A stretch of 64,000 nucleotides of DNA from Serpula lacrymans var. lacrymans S7.9. Lineage: Eukaryota; Basidiomycota; Agaricomycetes; Boletales; Serpulaceae. The DNA is taken from assembly GCF_000218685.1 (NCBI RefSeq), contig NW_006763291.1, positions 2,698,308 to 2,762,307 of the forward strand, written 5' to 3'. The notes beneath the pieces are model-generated. The model was given only the letters and a program-made list of their open reading frames with translations, did no database searches and had not been told where the DNA came from. Shown piece by piece: positions 41,930 through 55,829 of this stretch. How positions within the stretch are numbered: the first letter of the stretch is position 1; every line of letters begins with the position of its first letter. A program made the translations under genes and the position numbers.

Positions 41930-43001
41930 CCTATCGCCTGTACAGCTATCCTTCCCACTTTTAAGTAAGCCAGCCAGCTGTTCCAACAGACGGCCACCAA
42001 CGACGCGTGACATTGCGAAAAGCACAAGATCCCTTCGAACAAACCAAAGAAGACCCCGAACACCACTCCATCATTACTCATCGATACTCATCACTCAAAA
42101 CAATGGGGTCCAGGTTTGCCCCGGAGGGCCATGTTATTGCACTACACCCAAAAATTTGTATGTATATTGGACGAGTAATCACGATGACGAAACATTATCA
42201 ATTTCTACTTTTGGACGCTTTCTCTACCCAAAAACGGCTATAAGTGTGACAGTGTGACTCGATGCACTCGTCCTTAAACGAATGTCTCCAGACGGTCTGG
42301 GACCTCTGTTCCCACCCGTCTAGATTCGAGACTAAGATACTGTGGGCCTCCCTGTTGGCGCTCCAGAGTCTTTCCCCACCATTCACTATTTCCTCATTCA
42401 CTCTTCCGTTCCATAGAATGTTGAATGTGACTGCAGGGGAGGTGACCTGTCCCCTGTCCACTGAGAAGCAATACCCTTACTTTCATAAGTGATTTTGCTA
42501 GTGTTAATGTACCAGTGATAATGAAACAATGTATCTTCATAATGCACTGTAATATGAGATGCCGGGTCCAGGTATGGTATTGAGATATCATTGAAATAAT
42601 ATTTGTGGTCTAATCTAATGAGAGTGAGAGTACAACATGCTATCTAAAATGCCTTATATTTCCAGTAACGTATGGCATATCAAGGACGGCGATATCGTTG
42701 CCTATGAAACGAACCAAAGATAACGGACAAACCATTGACACTGACAAACCCATCATGATGATGGTCGTCTAAATTGTCTTTGACCTCACGGTCACGGATG
42801 GCTGGCCTGAAATAAAACCCAGCGACATGCATGACTCCGAGTCAGAGTAAAAGGCGTCACTGTCACGGTCGGGTCCGAGTCCCGCCAATACTACATAGTA
42901 GTCGGAGAGCAGCGCTCGGGCTTATCTTTTGACTTTATATTCAACTGGTACAGAAACGCCCTTTTCGTTAGCTGCACTCACCTAGCGAATCGCAAGCGGG
43001 C
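41930..43001. other. Region between Element 2 and the ABC transporter, nothing recognised
   Basis: About 1.07 kb. A 78-codon frame at 42007-42243 and shorter ones show no known motif, and I cannot align this flank to the missing C-terminal half of the DUF6589-like gene. The right part presumably holds the transporter promoter. Confidence 0.4.
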
Positions 43002-46000
43002 ATGCTTCAGTATCAGCTTCCAGTAGCTGTAGCTCTTGCCAGCACCGCTGTTGGCAGCTTCATCGTATTTCTATACCTTGCCTATCCCAGAGAAGGTAAA
43101 ATCCAGCTACCGATACATGGGGAGGAGACCGAACAAACTATCGATCCGTTTGATGTCACAAAACCTGAGGATGTCATTGAAGGATACCCAATAGATGAAG
43201 ATGCGTTTTGGATCAGGGTGCGTAATATTTACCTTGTTCCGTCTGACACTCATTATAGAATTTTCATTTTAGATGCGCTTATGGAAGCTGTTTCTAACCA
43301 TCATTCTGGCTATAATCCTAGCCATCCAGACAATATGCCTTGCATGGTCTGCTATAAACGACGACCGCGATGCTCTGATTGTATATGCCTTGCATGCTGC
43401 TTTTAGTCTCTACACGGTCATCGTCGTCGCTCGTTCCATAAATCAAGATAATGCAGAGTACCACTCTGAATCATTGATTCATCTCGCTGCTTTGACATTT
43501 GTCCCTTCTGCATTACTCGCCATAACTGCTATCTTACCTTACACAAAACCCGACCGCGTGCTAATTTTGGTAGACCCAGCCCTGAAAGGATTGTGGTACG
43601 CAGTCCTCGCCTTATATCTTGTGGCATGCATCATTTCTTGGACGTTACCATCTGGACCCCACTTACATTTTCCTGCGGAGAGAATATATTCCGAAAAAAC
43701 CATCAAGGCAACGACAAATTTTGCTCAACACAATGTTTGTGGGCTTGCAAGTAAGCTTTTCGATTATTTATCCCATTCCCAAACTGAATGATATGAAAGG
43801 TGCTTCTGTGTTGGACTTCCTGATGTTCAACTACACCACCAAGGTTGTGATGCTCGGGAATATCTCTTCTTCCTTAGAGATTGGCGACCTTCCCATTCTC
43901 CCCGCCAACATGCGCGCAACACATCTGTATTCTGCTATGAAGCATACCGTTCGCAGTGTTCGCCTGCGTGTCGGAAACTGGCGTCCACGCGTTGGTTCTG
44001 GGTTCGAGCTTGCGTACCGGCTTGTCTGTGTCAACTGGTTTGCCCTTATGGCAGAGGTTGTCCTAGCAGCTGTGTCTGCTGTACTTTTCTATACGCCTCC
44101 ACTCTTCCTTGAGCAACTTGTGTTGTATCTCGAGTCTGATCCCACCAGAGAAAACCCTGGCTGGGGCTTGGTATATGCCACAGGAATATTTTTCTCAAAT
44201 GTGATAGTCTTCTTAAGTGCGTTGTTAATTTTGGCAAAGCATCGAAATGCTGACTACTTGCTATGTAGTAACTGCTCAGCTGTGGTCCCTCACGACGACT
44301 ACAATCCAGGTCCGCGTACGTATCCAGCTCAACACCATACTATTTGCGAAGACCCTTGTTCGCAAGGATATTGCATCGTCTTCTGCAGTCAAATCTAGTG
44401 ATGATAAAGCTGGGAAGGACGATGCAAAGGAGAGCGATGATGATGATGATTTTTCGAGCAAGGCTCAGATCATGACACTCATGACAACGGATGTTGATCG
44501 TGTTAGTGAGTTCTCGTGGCACATGTTCTCACTCATCGGTAAGAGTCTTCGTTGTGCTCCATCATAATGTCATTGGTCGGTTAGACTGAACCATCACACT
44601 CACGCTAGATTCGCCCATTGAAATCGTCATCGGGACACTCTTCTTATATAAGCTTCTCGGTGTGTTCATGTCTTACCCATTCTCACTACATGCTATTGCC
44701 AATACTTATGGTCCCATTTAGGCTCGTCATGCTTCATTGGTCTGGGAGTGACTTGTCTTTTCCTCCCCATGAACCATTATGCTGGTAAAGTTGTCGTCCG
44801 TGCACAAGAAAATCTCATGAAGGCACGCGACGAGCGTGTTGCTTTGATGAATGAGGTATGTTCTTTTACACTCTCGTGGTTGTGCGCTCAACATATTGTT
44901 TCTGTTGTTTTCCCTTTAAAGATTCTTGGTGGTATTCGCATGCTCAAAGTAAGCTACTCCAGCGATGTATAAAGATGTTGACCTGACACGCTACCTAGTT
45001 CATGGCTTGGGAGCGTAGTTTCGAAAAGCGCGTCCTCAAGATCCGAGAAAGGGAGCTCAAGTTCCAGAAGCTCAACTACACGATTGAAGTATGTCAGCTC
45101 GTGTCTCACGTTTCGTGTGTTAATTCCTGTCTTTAGGTCCTTTTTAATGCTATTTGGTACAAGTCGAAAAATAGACATAACTCCGCGTATACTGATGACT
45201 ATCTTAATTTCTGTCACTAGGGATGCATCTCCAGTGCTTGTCACGATCGTTTCATTTTGGCACTTCTCTGTCATCCGCGGAAACACACTCACGCCATCCA
45301 TTGCGTTCACATCTGTTAGTTTTGTCTTCATTGTAATTGTTACTTGACCTGACAGTTATTTACATTGGGCTGTAATAGATACTCAGTACGTTTCAACTTA
45401 CTTTCATCAGACTTTGATACCCAATTTGCTTCTAGTTTTTGCTGAGATGAAATTCGCTTTGAATGCCTTGCCCGAAACATTCATCAACATGCTGCAGGTA
45501 CTATAGCCCTCATTATTCAACCCATCATCTTGTTCTCACTCCTATCTACTACAGAGTTTCGTCTCTCTTCGTCGTATCGAGAAGTACCTTCATGGTGCTG
45601 AGGTCACCTCTGTCGCACCACTGTCCGAGCAGCCCTCAACCATTACTCTGCAATCAGCCACTATCACCTGGCCGCAAGACCGTACTTCGGGCAGTGCTAC
45701 GTCTTCTGCTGCATCTTCAGTTGCACCAACCCCTCGACAAAAATTCGTTCTCGTCGACTTGTCCATTTCGTTCCCTCCAGGCGAGCTGTCGCTCATATCC
45801 GGTAAGCTTGGTAGCGGAAAGACCTTACTCTTATTAGGTGAGTCGAAAAAGTAGTTAACAGAGTGTCAAACTTGGTGTTGACTCTTTCATGTCCGTCAGC
45901 GCTTCTGGGAGAAGCGGATCTATTGACAGGGCAGATCATTTGTCCGCGCTCACCTCCGGATTCGCTTGCTTCTTTCACGGATAAGCTGGTCTCAAAAGAG

Positions 46001-49000
46001 GAGTGGGTGGTACCTGGTGTCTGTGCCTATGTACCTCAGGTAGTTGTCTTTCTCTTACTTCATTGAGCCTTGGTTCACATCACCGTATTTAGGCTGCGTG
46101 GTTGCGCAATGCGTCGATTAAAGGTATGTATTGAGAGCATTGATGTGAGGCGTGTTTGACGAGTGTTCCTATCCAGATAATATCCTATTCAATCTGCCGC
46201 TCGATGAAGAAAGATACCAAAAAACTCTCCAGGTTTGTCATAGAAACAGAGCTTGTTGTATATGGCTCTCATGATGCATTCCAGGTCTGTGCGCTTGTTA
46301 GTGATTTAAACATTCTCGAGGATGGCGACGAGTCTGAGATTGGCGAAAGAGGGGTAGGTTATATTTTGAAGTGGAGATTGTGTTGTTTATTTTGGACTCA
46401 CAATCGTCTTTTATAGGTTAATCTATCAGGTGGTCAGAAAGCACGAGGTATTTATTTTTTCAGCGAGTTTTCATGTTTGGCTGCTCATACATTCCTCACA
46501 GTATCGCTCGCTCGTGCAGTTTACTCTCGTGCATCAGTTCTGCTGTTGGATGATGTCCTATCCGCTGGTACGTGTCTATGTGCTTGACATCTCAATGTTG
46601 CAGGACATAACGTTCGTTTGCTGTAGTCGATGCCCATACCGCGCACCACTTGTATCACGAATGTCTCAAGGGTGAATTGATGCAAGGCCGGACTGTCATC
46701 CTGGTCTCTCACCATGTTCAACTTTGCGCCCCTGGTGCCAGCTATATCGTTGCCCTGGATAATGGCCGTGTTATTTACCAAGGAGACCACGAAAAATTCC
46801 AAAACTCCAGCGTCATGAATACTCTTATACAGTCGACTGCCACTGAAGCGGTGGATGATCAGGGCGGGGCTGGGGCACTCGAGATCGAAGAGATTTCACC
46901 AACTGGCGACGATGAGTCCACCAACTCCCACTCAGGAACGGAATCTACCGCTGTGACAACGGAGGAAGCGAAGCCTGAGCTCGCGAAGAAGGCCCCACGC
47001 AAACTTATCGAGGAGGAAAAACGGGCCGTGGGACATATCAGCAGAGATATTTGGGAGACATATATCCATGCTTGTGGGCAGTATTGGTACTGGGCATGTT
47101 TTGCTCTCATCATGATTCTGGGTGCTCTTAGCCCTGTAGCTGAAAACTGGTGGTTGAAGTAAGCACCCCACACCCATTTCAAGCTGATCTATCCCTTAAA
47201 TCTTGTTTCCAGGACATGGTCTGGAACAAGCCCAGAGGAAGCAATCGAGAAAGGTCCCATGTATTACATTTCTATCTACGCTATTGTAGGCACTTCATCT
47301 TTATCTTCATAGTATATTGACACTTACATCAGTGTTTTAGGTTACTGTGATTGGTATTATAGCCTTCGCTCGCTCGCATAAGCTGTTTACTGACTACTTC
47401 CGTAGGTCTTATCGTATCCACAGCCCGCTTTTACGTTCTTTGTAAGTCTTCACTCTAGTATGATCAGTCTGGTTGTCTCATAAGATGTAAGACAATGGGT
47501 CCATTCGTGCATCCAACGTTCTCTACAAGAGTACGTGCTTTATTATCTCAAACTTGCCATTAGCTAACGTCTGATATTAAGGGCTTCTTGAAACCGTTCT
47601 CTTTGCCAACATTCGTTTCCACGACACAATTTCTCGAGGAAGATTGCTCAACCGGTTTGGAAAAGATTTCGAAGGTACACACATTAAAAAGCTGTTGCCT
47701 TCTCGTCTCATCCTTTTGTTTGCCTAGGGATCGATAGTAGGATGTCGGACAATTTTGGACGCGGCGTCATTTACGGGCTGAACGCATTCACGACAATTGT
47801 AACTATTAGCATGGTTGGAGGCCTGCCCTTCCTCGTTGTCGCTGCCATGCTGGCCTACATATATTTCAATGGTGATTCTCATTCCTTCTTACCCACCACA
47901 CTGCATCCTAACGATCTTTATCTTAGTTGCTAAAGTATTCAGTCAAACTGCCAGAGACATGAGACGGTTAGGTAGGTATATCGTATCTCTTTATGAGATG
48001 CATTGCTCACACAAGTTCAAGATTCCGTGACTCGATCTCCTTTGTATTCGATTTACGGTGAAACTATATCTGGGGTGACAATCCTTCGCGCCTTTGGAGG
48101 GTCTTCTAAATTTTTACGAGACATGCTTCAATGTGTTGACACTGTTAGCTCTGGTCTCCTTCCTCCGACAGCTAAATGGCTAATATTATGCTCAGAATTC
48201 AAACCCATACTATTGGATGTGGGGAGGTATGCCGGATTCATGTCGTTATAGTTTTCAGGACTAAATCACCCTCTGCTAGTAAACCGATGGCTTTCTGCTC
48301 GCTATGATATTATTTCAAGTGCTGTTGTGGGATTAACCGCTTTCGTAGCAGTCTTTACGCCCAGTATCTCTGCTGCACTAGCAGGCTTTGCGTTAGCATT
48401 CGCATCAACCATTACGGGCAATGTAAGTTCACCATCAAAAATTAATCCGATTCCATTGCTTACGCCCTTCCTTGATAGTTGCTCTTCTTAGTGAGTCCTA
48501 AGTGTTGCGAGTGTCCTTGTTCTTACTCTAGGATATCGTAGGTGCGAAGATTTGTGGGTCTCGAGCAATCTATGGTATGTTTGGGGAAAGTCAGCTCAAG
48601 AATATTCGCTAAAAATAGAGGATAGGTTGCCTTGGAACGTGTCAAGGAGTACTCTGAATTGAAACGAGAACCTCCTGAATTCATTGAGCCAAGGCCGCCT
48701 TCGTCATGGCCCGAAAATGGCGCCATCACTTGTGATAACCTCGTCATTCGTTATGCTGTGAGTTCACTTTCTCTTATGACTTGCTGGCTAGCCAAACTAA
48801 GCTGTTTTAGCCCGAGTTGCCAAACGTGCTTCACAACATCAACTTTAACATACATCCCGGTGAAAAGGTAAAACTTCTCAATCCGACCACTGAACTCTGC
48901 CTGAATTCTTGTGATTTTGTAGGTCGGCATCCTCGGTAGAACGGGTTCTGGAAAAAGTACATTGGCATTGTCTTTCTTCCGTTTCGTCGAAGCCACGGAA

Positions 49001-50072
49001 GGTCGGATCCTTGTAGATGGCCTGGATATATCCCAAATTGGTCTCACCGACCTTCGCAGTAAATTAACCATCATTCCTCGTAAGTACTTGTTACATGGCC
49101 GGACCATAGCTACTGAAGCAGAGCTTTCAGAGGATCCGACGATTCTTAGTGGGACTCTACGCTCGACTCTCGATGTCTTCGATGAGTATCAAGATGCTGA
49201 GATCGTGAGTGTTTCATCTATAGGTGTATGGATGTGGCTTTGCTTAGACTCATATCCACCAGTTTGAGGCTTTGAGACGTGTACATTTGATTCCCTCAGA
49301 AGATACGCCATCTGAGGCCACTGATACTGTCAACGCGAACGTCTTCCGCAGCTTAGATTCATCGGTTTCGGAGGGTGGAGAAAACTTCTCCACAGGGTAA
49401 GCATGTGCCATCTATTCGGCGAACACGCTATAAATCTCTAGAAATCTATAGTGAAAAACAATTGCTCTGTATGGCCCGAGCTATTCTCAAGCGGTCAAAG
49501 GTCCTGGTCATGGATGAAGTAAGTAGTTTGTGACGAAAGTGGTATATTGATCACTGACAGACATCTTCAACAGGCTACAGCAAGGTATGATTTTTTTTTG
49601 CATTAACTTCAAGGGTCAAGCTTATGGTTCTGGAAAGTGTTGATTACGCTACAGACGAACTAATCAGCAAAACTATCCGACAGTAAGTTGTCAACTGTGA
49701 CTGCACTCATACTACATCCGATGATGTAATCACCGCTGTCTTACAGTGAATTTGCTTCGAGCACCATCCTCACTATTGCTCATCGCTTGCGCACGGTCAT
49801 CGACTATGATAGAGTACGTGATCAAGCATCTGTACACGCTTTCATTTCTGATCGACTATCTATCTCTAGGTTATGTTGCTTGACGAAGGCCGTATCGTAG
49901 AGTTCGATCGGTACGCTTTATTACTCTATGCAATTACTCCTAAACATCCACTCACTTTACATATGGTAGCCCGGGTACTTTGCTTGCAGATTCATCGTCA
50001 GGCTTCCACGGTCTCTGTAAAGCAACTGGGAAGAATGAATTCGCGATGCTGAAGCAGATGGCAGGATTGTAA
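43002..50072 (+). CDS. ABCC-subfamily (MRP-type) ABC transporter
   Basis: A full-length membrane exporter with two TMD-NBD halves plus an N-terminal extra membrane domain, spread over many small exons. The start ATG opens a hydrophobic N-terminal segment ([20 protein letters not shown]). NBD1 has Walker [15 protein letters not shown] (near 45.8 kb), LSGGQKAR (near 46.43 kb) and Walker [15 protein letters not shown]. An acidic linker and TMD2 follow, with [14 protein letters not shown] and [10 protein letters not shown] restored by splicing. NBD2 has Walker [15 protein letters not shown] (48.94 kb) and Walker B VLVMDEATASVD. Its signature reads NFSTGEKQLL instead of the usual GQ. The order fits vacuolar or plasma-membrane conjugate and drug exporters. 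No frameshift was needed in the exons I followed. Confidence 0.9.
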
Positions 50073-50693
50073 AAGAAAATCTAGAAAGGAATGTATATAC
50101 TATAGAAGCAGTCGTTATCTAGGGTACTATTTCACTGTTTGTATATATCACAAATTCTCTTGATCTGAGGTGTCACCGTGAGACAAATCTTTACTTCAGT
50201 TATACAGCAACGCTAGCACAGTCTATCTGAGTCGGTATGGAAGACTACGATGCTACTATGTAGTATCCACCGAGTTAGTTCGCGAGATTGTCACTGTAAG
50301 TGGGCATATGATGCTCATGTTCATCGCCTTCGCTAGATTCTTCGTCAGCCAATGGGAAGATGCCAATGGACTCCAAATTCATCAGGTCTTCCTTGTCCAC
50401 CTCAATTCCCTTACGGCGCATATAAGGTTGTCTCGAGTTGGTGCTGGTGTTATTTCAAGTTGGGGGAGCCGTCCAGCGGTAGAAACAGTGGACATTATGC
50501 TACTGGTGATGCTACTGTCAGTGGAAAGGGAATAGTTAGTAGGATTTACAAAGGCTCAGTGTAGCTGAGTTGTTCCCAGGGTAACTTTGAAACCTCGACA
50601 TACTTGTGCGGTACCGACTGCACAGGTTACAGTAAACTGTCGTAACATCTCTATCAACGATCATGACTGGGACTGTCCTTGTCAACTTCAAGC
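50073..50693. other. Intergenic region, nothing recognised
   Basis: About 620 bases between transporter stop and transcription-factor start. Short frames only; presumably terminator and promoter sequence. Confidence 0.45.
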
Positions 50694-53124
50694 ATGACCT
50701 CAGGCTCTCCAAGTTGCTCTTTGTCCGTGGTGACTTCCTCACCATCTTCTTCATCTCCAGACATCGTTTCAGTCATATCAACTAACAAAAACCGGAAAGC
50801 ATGCGATTCTTGCAAACTTAGAAAAGTTCGGTGTCTTGTACTTTCTAGAGGAGATCTTGAATGCGCACAGTGCAAGAAGCACGGTCTTGCGTGAGTGATC
50901 AGCGCGACTACTGGCAGATTGGGAATGAGGATAGCGAACACCGATATTTCAGCTGTACTACAACTCCTCACGTTCGCAAGAAGGCTGTGAAAATAGGCGG
51001 GAGACGAGTCGAGCTTGCGAGGTGAACTAACTGAAATGGTCTTGTCCACTACAAATAGCTGACGGTCGACCATGACAGAGCGACATTCGGTTCCCACCAA
51101 TCTAATACCAGAAACACACCTTGTATTCGACTATCCCCGAGTGATGCAGATAGTCGTTTAGGTATAGTTGAGCTCTCAGGGACATTAGCCGCCCATCTTC
51201 TCGAGTGTATGTCTCCCATTTTTATATCGTCACTCATATGGTTATCATTGCTACAGTACATTCCGAGCTTCCGTATAATTGGCTACCTATAGTCTCACAT
51301 CGTTGGTTAAGCTCGCTATTTGATAGTGTCGGGAGACGCCTTGAGCTTTTGCCTCCAGAAGCTGAGGTGTGCCTTTTCTAGTTTTCTCTTAACGGGTAGA
51401 TAGCTCAACTATGTCTGCGTCCAGGTTATGGCATATACTATAATGGCATTCAGTTCCACTATTTCATCTCACCCTCTCCTTTTCTCTCCTGGCCCCGCTC
51501 CACCATCATTCAGCAGTATCCAGAACGGTTTACTTGATAACCTAGACCTGCAAATATATGGTCAACGAAGGGCTGATGCTTGCGCACACCTAAGAGATCG
51601 TGCTTTAACCCTTGCCTGGCAGCGAGGTACTTTGGCATTGGGCGGTCGCCAGAATATGGAATGTTGCTTTATGCTGGAAAAGTTACTTGAACGTATGCAC
51701 TTTTACTCATGCATTTTTACGCTGTATAAGAAAATTATGTTTACATCTTTCATATGAAGGAACCGGTGTACGAGCGGGGAAGCCATATGGAAGCGCATTT
51801 GCTACACATTTAAGGGAGCTCGCTACAATGGGAGCAGATGGGACGTCAGATATGAACATGACACCCCTTGATTGGCATTACATATTGGTATCTAGTCTCT
51901 CCACATCTGATCCTGGATCCCACTGACTGTTGGCGAACATAATGCATAGATGGTGGAAGCCTTAACGTCACTCCATCTGGGAACCACTTCAAATTTGTGC
52001 GTCTCCGCATACCTAAGTTACTGTTGTTCTCACATTGACACAGTATTTCTTTTAGTGTATCAACCGACGAAATCCTTCTTTGCATATCCATCCCAGAGAG
52101 GCTTGAAGTCATCGTTGCGGAGGCTAGGGCATTGCCCGATGACTTGGAGGCGTTCATCCGCTTTCTTGTCCCATGTCTGGTATTCAACTTTCCTCGCCAT
52201 TTCGCTTACTAATTGACAATCCCAGACCTTCATCATGTTGCATCGCTTGCGAGGCTATGCAGTGATTCTCTGACTGGCCGTAAGTTCAGCCCCCATCTCA
52301 CTCCTTATTATGATCTTAAATATGAGGCATACATAGCTGCATCTAGGTCGCGATCTCTCGATGAATCTTTTTTGTCTCGTTATTTGGTCCTCTTGGATGA
52401 TCTTCACTGCCTTTTCAAAGTTGTCGATAACTCTCTTCAAGCACAAATATCGTTCCCCACCGTTCCGTTCAATCCAGGCGAAATTACCGTTTCCCGCTTT
52501 GTCCTCAAACATGCCTGGGCCTCCCTCACACTACCCCCGTATGTTGACATGCAACGAAGGGTATCACTCCTCGATAGCGAAGATGTGACCGAGAATTCAC
52601 AACATCAAAGGAAGAAAGAGCGATACTGTCTACTATTGGGCCAGACTCGGCGTACTGCACTGAGAGGCGCAAAGATGATGTCGGAATGCGTACGGGATGC
52701 ACCTTCGATAGGATTCCTATCCCACCTCATGCCAACAAATTTTGAATCGTGGGCGGACATTGTGGCAGAATCACTGGCGCATGAGAATGAGGTAGGTGGA
52801 GACACAAGATTAGAGAGAGTGCAAGTATTGAAGTGGTCGGTTTTTCCTACTTCCGATTTAAGTTGCCGAGATACTGAACCTAGTGGCCGTAGTTTGCTTG
52901 ATGGTATCAAAAAGGTTGGATGGTCTTGGCCCGGAGATACATCAAAGATAGATGCTCTGCAGAAATCATTGCATAATTGGCAATCGTGCCTCCCAACCTA
53001 CTTACACCTAGGAAATATTCCTTACTACCCATATGGAGAATATTTTCCGGTGGACACTACTCCTTTTGGCTTCGACCCTCCAGAAATATCCTTCCGGGAC
53101 CCGTCGATTTGGGAGTCGATTTGA
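50694..53124 (+). CDS. Zn2Cys6 (Gal4-type) fungal transcription factor
   Basis: Nuclear DNA-binding regulator. The start at 50694 gives a Ser-rich lead of about 30 residues. The binuclear cluster CDSCKLRKVRC...CAQCKKHGLAC follows (C-x2-C-x6-C-x9-C-x2-C-x6-C), with its last Cys codon split by the first intron (50891-50952). After a basic linker and the second intron (51022-51078) come SRLGIVELSGTLAAHLLE and LPYNWLPIVSHRWLSSLF. The long fungal-specific regulatory domain runs to the stop at 53124, with PDLHHVASLARLCSDSL and a C-terminal region with WSWPGDTSKIDALQ. Exons between 51.7 and 52.2 kb were not resolved exactly. It lies 620 bp downstream of the ABC transporter on the same strand, so it may regulate it; that is inference. 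Confidence 0.82.
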
Positions 53125-54500
53125 CTGCTTCAGGAGTTCAGATATTTATGGTTAGAGGTCAGTCGATATCAATGTACTCCTTCGATATATGCAGCCCTCG
53201 GATAATAACCGGACTGTCTGCGAGGAACGTCGTAGTTCCCTGATTTCTCCCGTGCCTAAGATCGTGTTGGCAACGGGACTACCGTTTGGTCGCAGCTTGT
53301 TGGCACGTAGATTGTCAGGTCTCTCACACATTATATCAAATGCAATACGACATATCGTTCCCAACCTCCTTAGCTATTCAGGCTAATATTGCACCATAGT
53401 ACCACAAGCTCAAGTAGACGTTTTAATGTTTTGAGTCAGAACACGTACTACATGAGCTCAAGAGTGTCATACTTCCGAGCAATTCCCGAGACGATATACC
53501 GGTTACTTGGCTTCATTCGTGTCCGAATCTCACTCAAAAGCTTTCGTTACTAAGCAGGACTTGGGAAACAGTCGAAGGTGTAAGTTGCAACAAGGCCTCA
53601 AAATGACGGCGGGGATCTCACCTGGTAGAAGTCTCTAACCAATAATACTGCGTCCATCCCGCTCATTTGGGTAAGTTGAGAAACGTAAAGGTTCCCAAAA
53701 TTTGATCCACTGGGCGAGCGTCGTAGAGCTCGGCTTCTTATGATGTCTTCTGGTTACTGACGCATCCTTTACAATTAAGTTGGCAACGGCACATCTTATA
53801 TACAGATATCGAAAGCACCACGACTGCTCGATTTTGTTCGAAATCGGAATGAAGACTTGCCTATACTCAATATTCCCTCCCTTGCAGTCCATCAGATTGG
53901 TAAGGTCAAAAACCGTAGTCACTATGTTAGGCGCAGCACAACTTTTGTGAGTCTTGGTCCATCGTTAGTGATGAGAAGAAGGCTGATACTGTCGTTTTAA
54001 GTACATGACAAATTGACAGGGGCCACCACGAGGTTTAAAGAAATACAGCTCACACTCGTTTCAAAGTGCATTTATTGTTGATCACTGTGCGAAAGATAAA
54101 TCAAGTGATAGCCAATACGCACATACTGGATGCCGCAGCGCAGCACCTATTCTTCTACACAGACGTCATGTTTCTCAGGTGCAGCCCCTCCGTTGCAATC
54201 CCTTTTCTCGGACATTTTAGTCCTATCGTTTCTGCCCACTTGCGCAAGATAGCCCCTTACAACCGTTTTGTCGTTCCCATATTGCTGGGTCACTTGACGT
54301 CGCACTATAAGAAGTATATATTTCAACCGCTTTTCCCCCTTCATCCTCACGAAGGTTTCACTCACGCACACTGGAGAGCCTCCTCAATTCGAGTGCGACG
54401 TATGTTAAATCATTCATATATTCCTTGTATAATTTTAATATGATGTTCAGGTTGAACGTCGCTCCTATAAGTATCTCACAGCTGGACTAACTGCGAAAGA
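53125..54500. other. Intergenic region, no gene supported
   Basis: About 1.4 kb. Frames at 53189-53386 and 54066-54443 have hydrophobic stretches but no motif or clean splice structure. I see no repeats. It may include the 5' exons of the next gene. Confidence 0.35.
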
Positions 54501-55829
54501 ATGGCTGGCCATATTGGGGCGCTCAGTGAGTGTCTCCCCATCGAAATTCAAGGTAATTTGGCTAATCATTGTTGTCCCTATTTAAGATGCCAGACACGTC
54601 TATTTCAGAGACAATTCGGGGAATAGCAAAGGGAGTTTGATCGACAAACATCATTCCGACCCAAAGTTCATTCACAACCTTGCGGGATCAGATACGGATG
54701 TATTCAGTACTGGCAACGGCAACACTGGATTTGATCAAGGTCAAGGTACCTCTGGGGGTTCTGGGAGTAATCCAGGAAGCTCAGGTAGACAAGGCCAGTC
54801 AACCTCAGTGAGCGGTAGTTCAGGAAACTCTGGAGGAGGAAACAGTCAGGGAGCGGCATCTGGAGGAAATCCTCAATCGAGCTCAGGAAGCACCAACACA
54901 ACCTCAGATACCAACCCAACAAAGGATTGCCCCTTCTGCATATCCAACAGTGACCCTCGCGTAGTTTACTCAGGCGAGTGGACACTTGAAGAAGCCACTA
55001 CAGACTTCACGTCTACGACACATGTCACGAGTACAAGTGGTTCCCAGGTGTCCCTCACGTTCAACGGTTGTACTAGTCTCACCTCCTGCAACTGATTAGT
55101 TCTCATTGTATAAAGTCATACAGCTACAGGTATCACGGTGTTCGGTACCATTCCGGCCAGCAACATAACCACGACTCCACCCACTGCCCTGTACACAATC
55201 GATACTTCACAGCCAGTTGCGATCACTGAACCAAGTGCCAACAACGCAATTGCCAACCAGCCTTTATTTCAAATGTCTCAACTCTCAGTTTATACAACGC
55301 ACAATATCACAATCAATGTTTTGAGTGCAGTGTCCCCCTTTACATTGGACTATTTTGTGCTGGTGCCTTCGAACAAATCTGAAGAGACTAGTTCCCGCTT
55401 TCCGGGGACTGGAAATACAATAGTGCTCGAAGACCGTAGGATAATCATTATTCTGTCCAGCTTGCTTGGCTCGATTGTCCTTATGATTCTCATTGGCCTG
55501 GGATTCTTCCTTTTCCGTCGAAGACGACAAGCTAGATTAAACCGGGCTCTCAATCCTGATAATACCCGTCAATGGAGTCTGCGAGGTTTGTTTCTCACCT
55601 GAGTTGAGCTTCGCTTGCTTACCTAGTATGTTTCAAAGAAACCCTGTTCACATCGACCGCTTCCATTTTACAAAACAACCCTAGCTTAATGTCAACTCTC
55701 CGGACACGCAGTGGTGGTGGTTCTGGGATCGTTGACTCGCCCCTGCCTGCGGTCTTCGAGGACCAAGAACACGCTCCCCCAAAACACTCTTCGGTGCCTT
55801 CTCTCATGCAATATGCCCCATCTACCTGA
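54501..55829 (+). CDS. Single-pass membrane protein with Ser/Gly-rich stalk and galactose-binding-like ectodomain
   Basis: Four exons can be joined: ATG 54501 (MAGHIGALNARHVYFRDNS across the first intron), a long second exon, one starting near 55139, and a last exon ending at the stop at 55827-55829. The second exon holds a Gly/Ser/Asn/Gln-rich repeat stretch, then a beta-rich block (DPRVVYSGEWTLEEATTDF, VSLTFNG|ITVFGTIP, LSVYTTHNITINVLSAV, FTLDYFVLVPS). That block is common in agaric membrane proteins and resembles a jelly-roll carbohydrate-binding fold. A hydrophobic helix (IIIILSSLLGSIVLMILIGL) and an Arg-rich cytoplasmic tail follow. No signal peptide is seen, so an upstream exon may be missing. 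Confidence 0.6.

Noticed and set aside
42007..42243. 78-codon frame considered as the C-terminal continuation of the DUF6589-like gene
   Set aside because: No recognisable family block, and the expected half of the protein is far longer; the lack of a target duplication also argues that this flank is unrelated.
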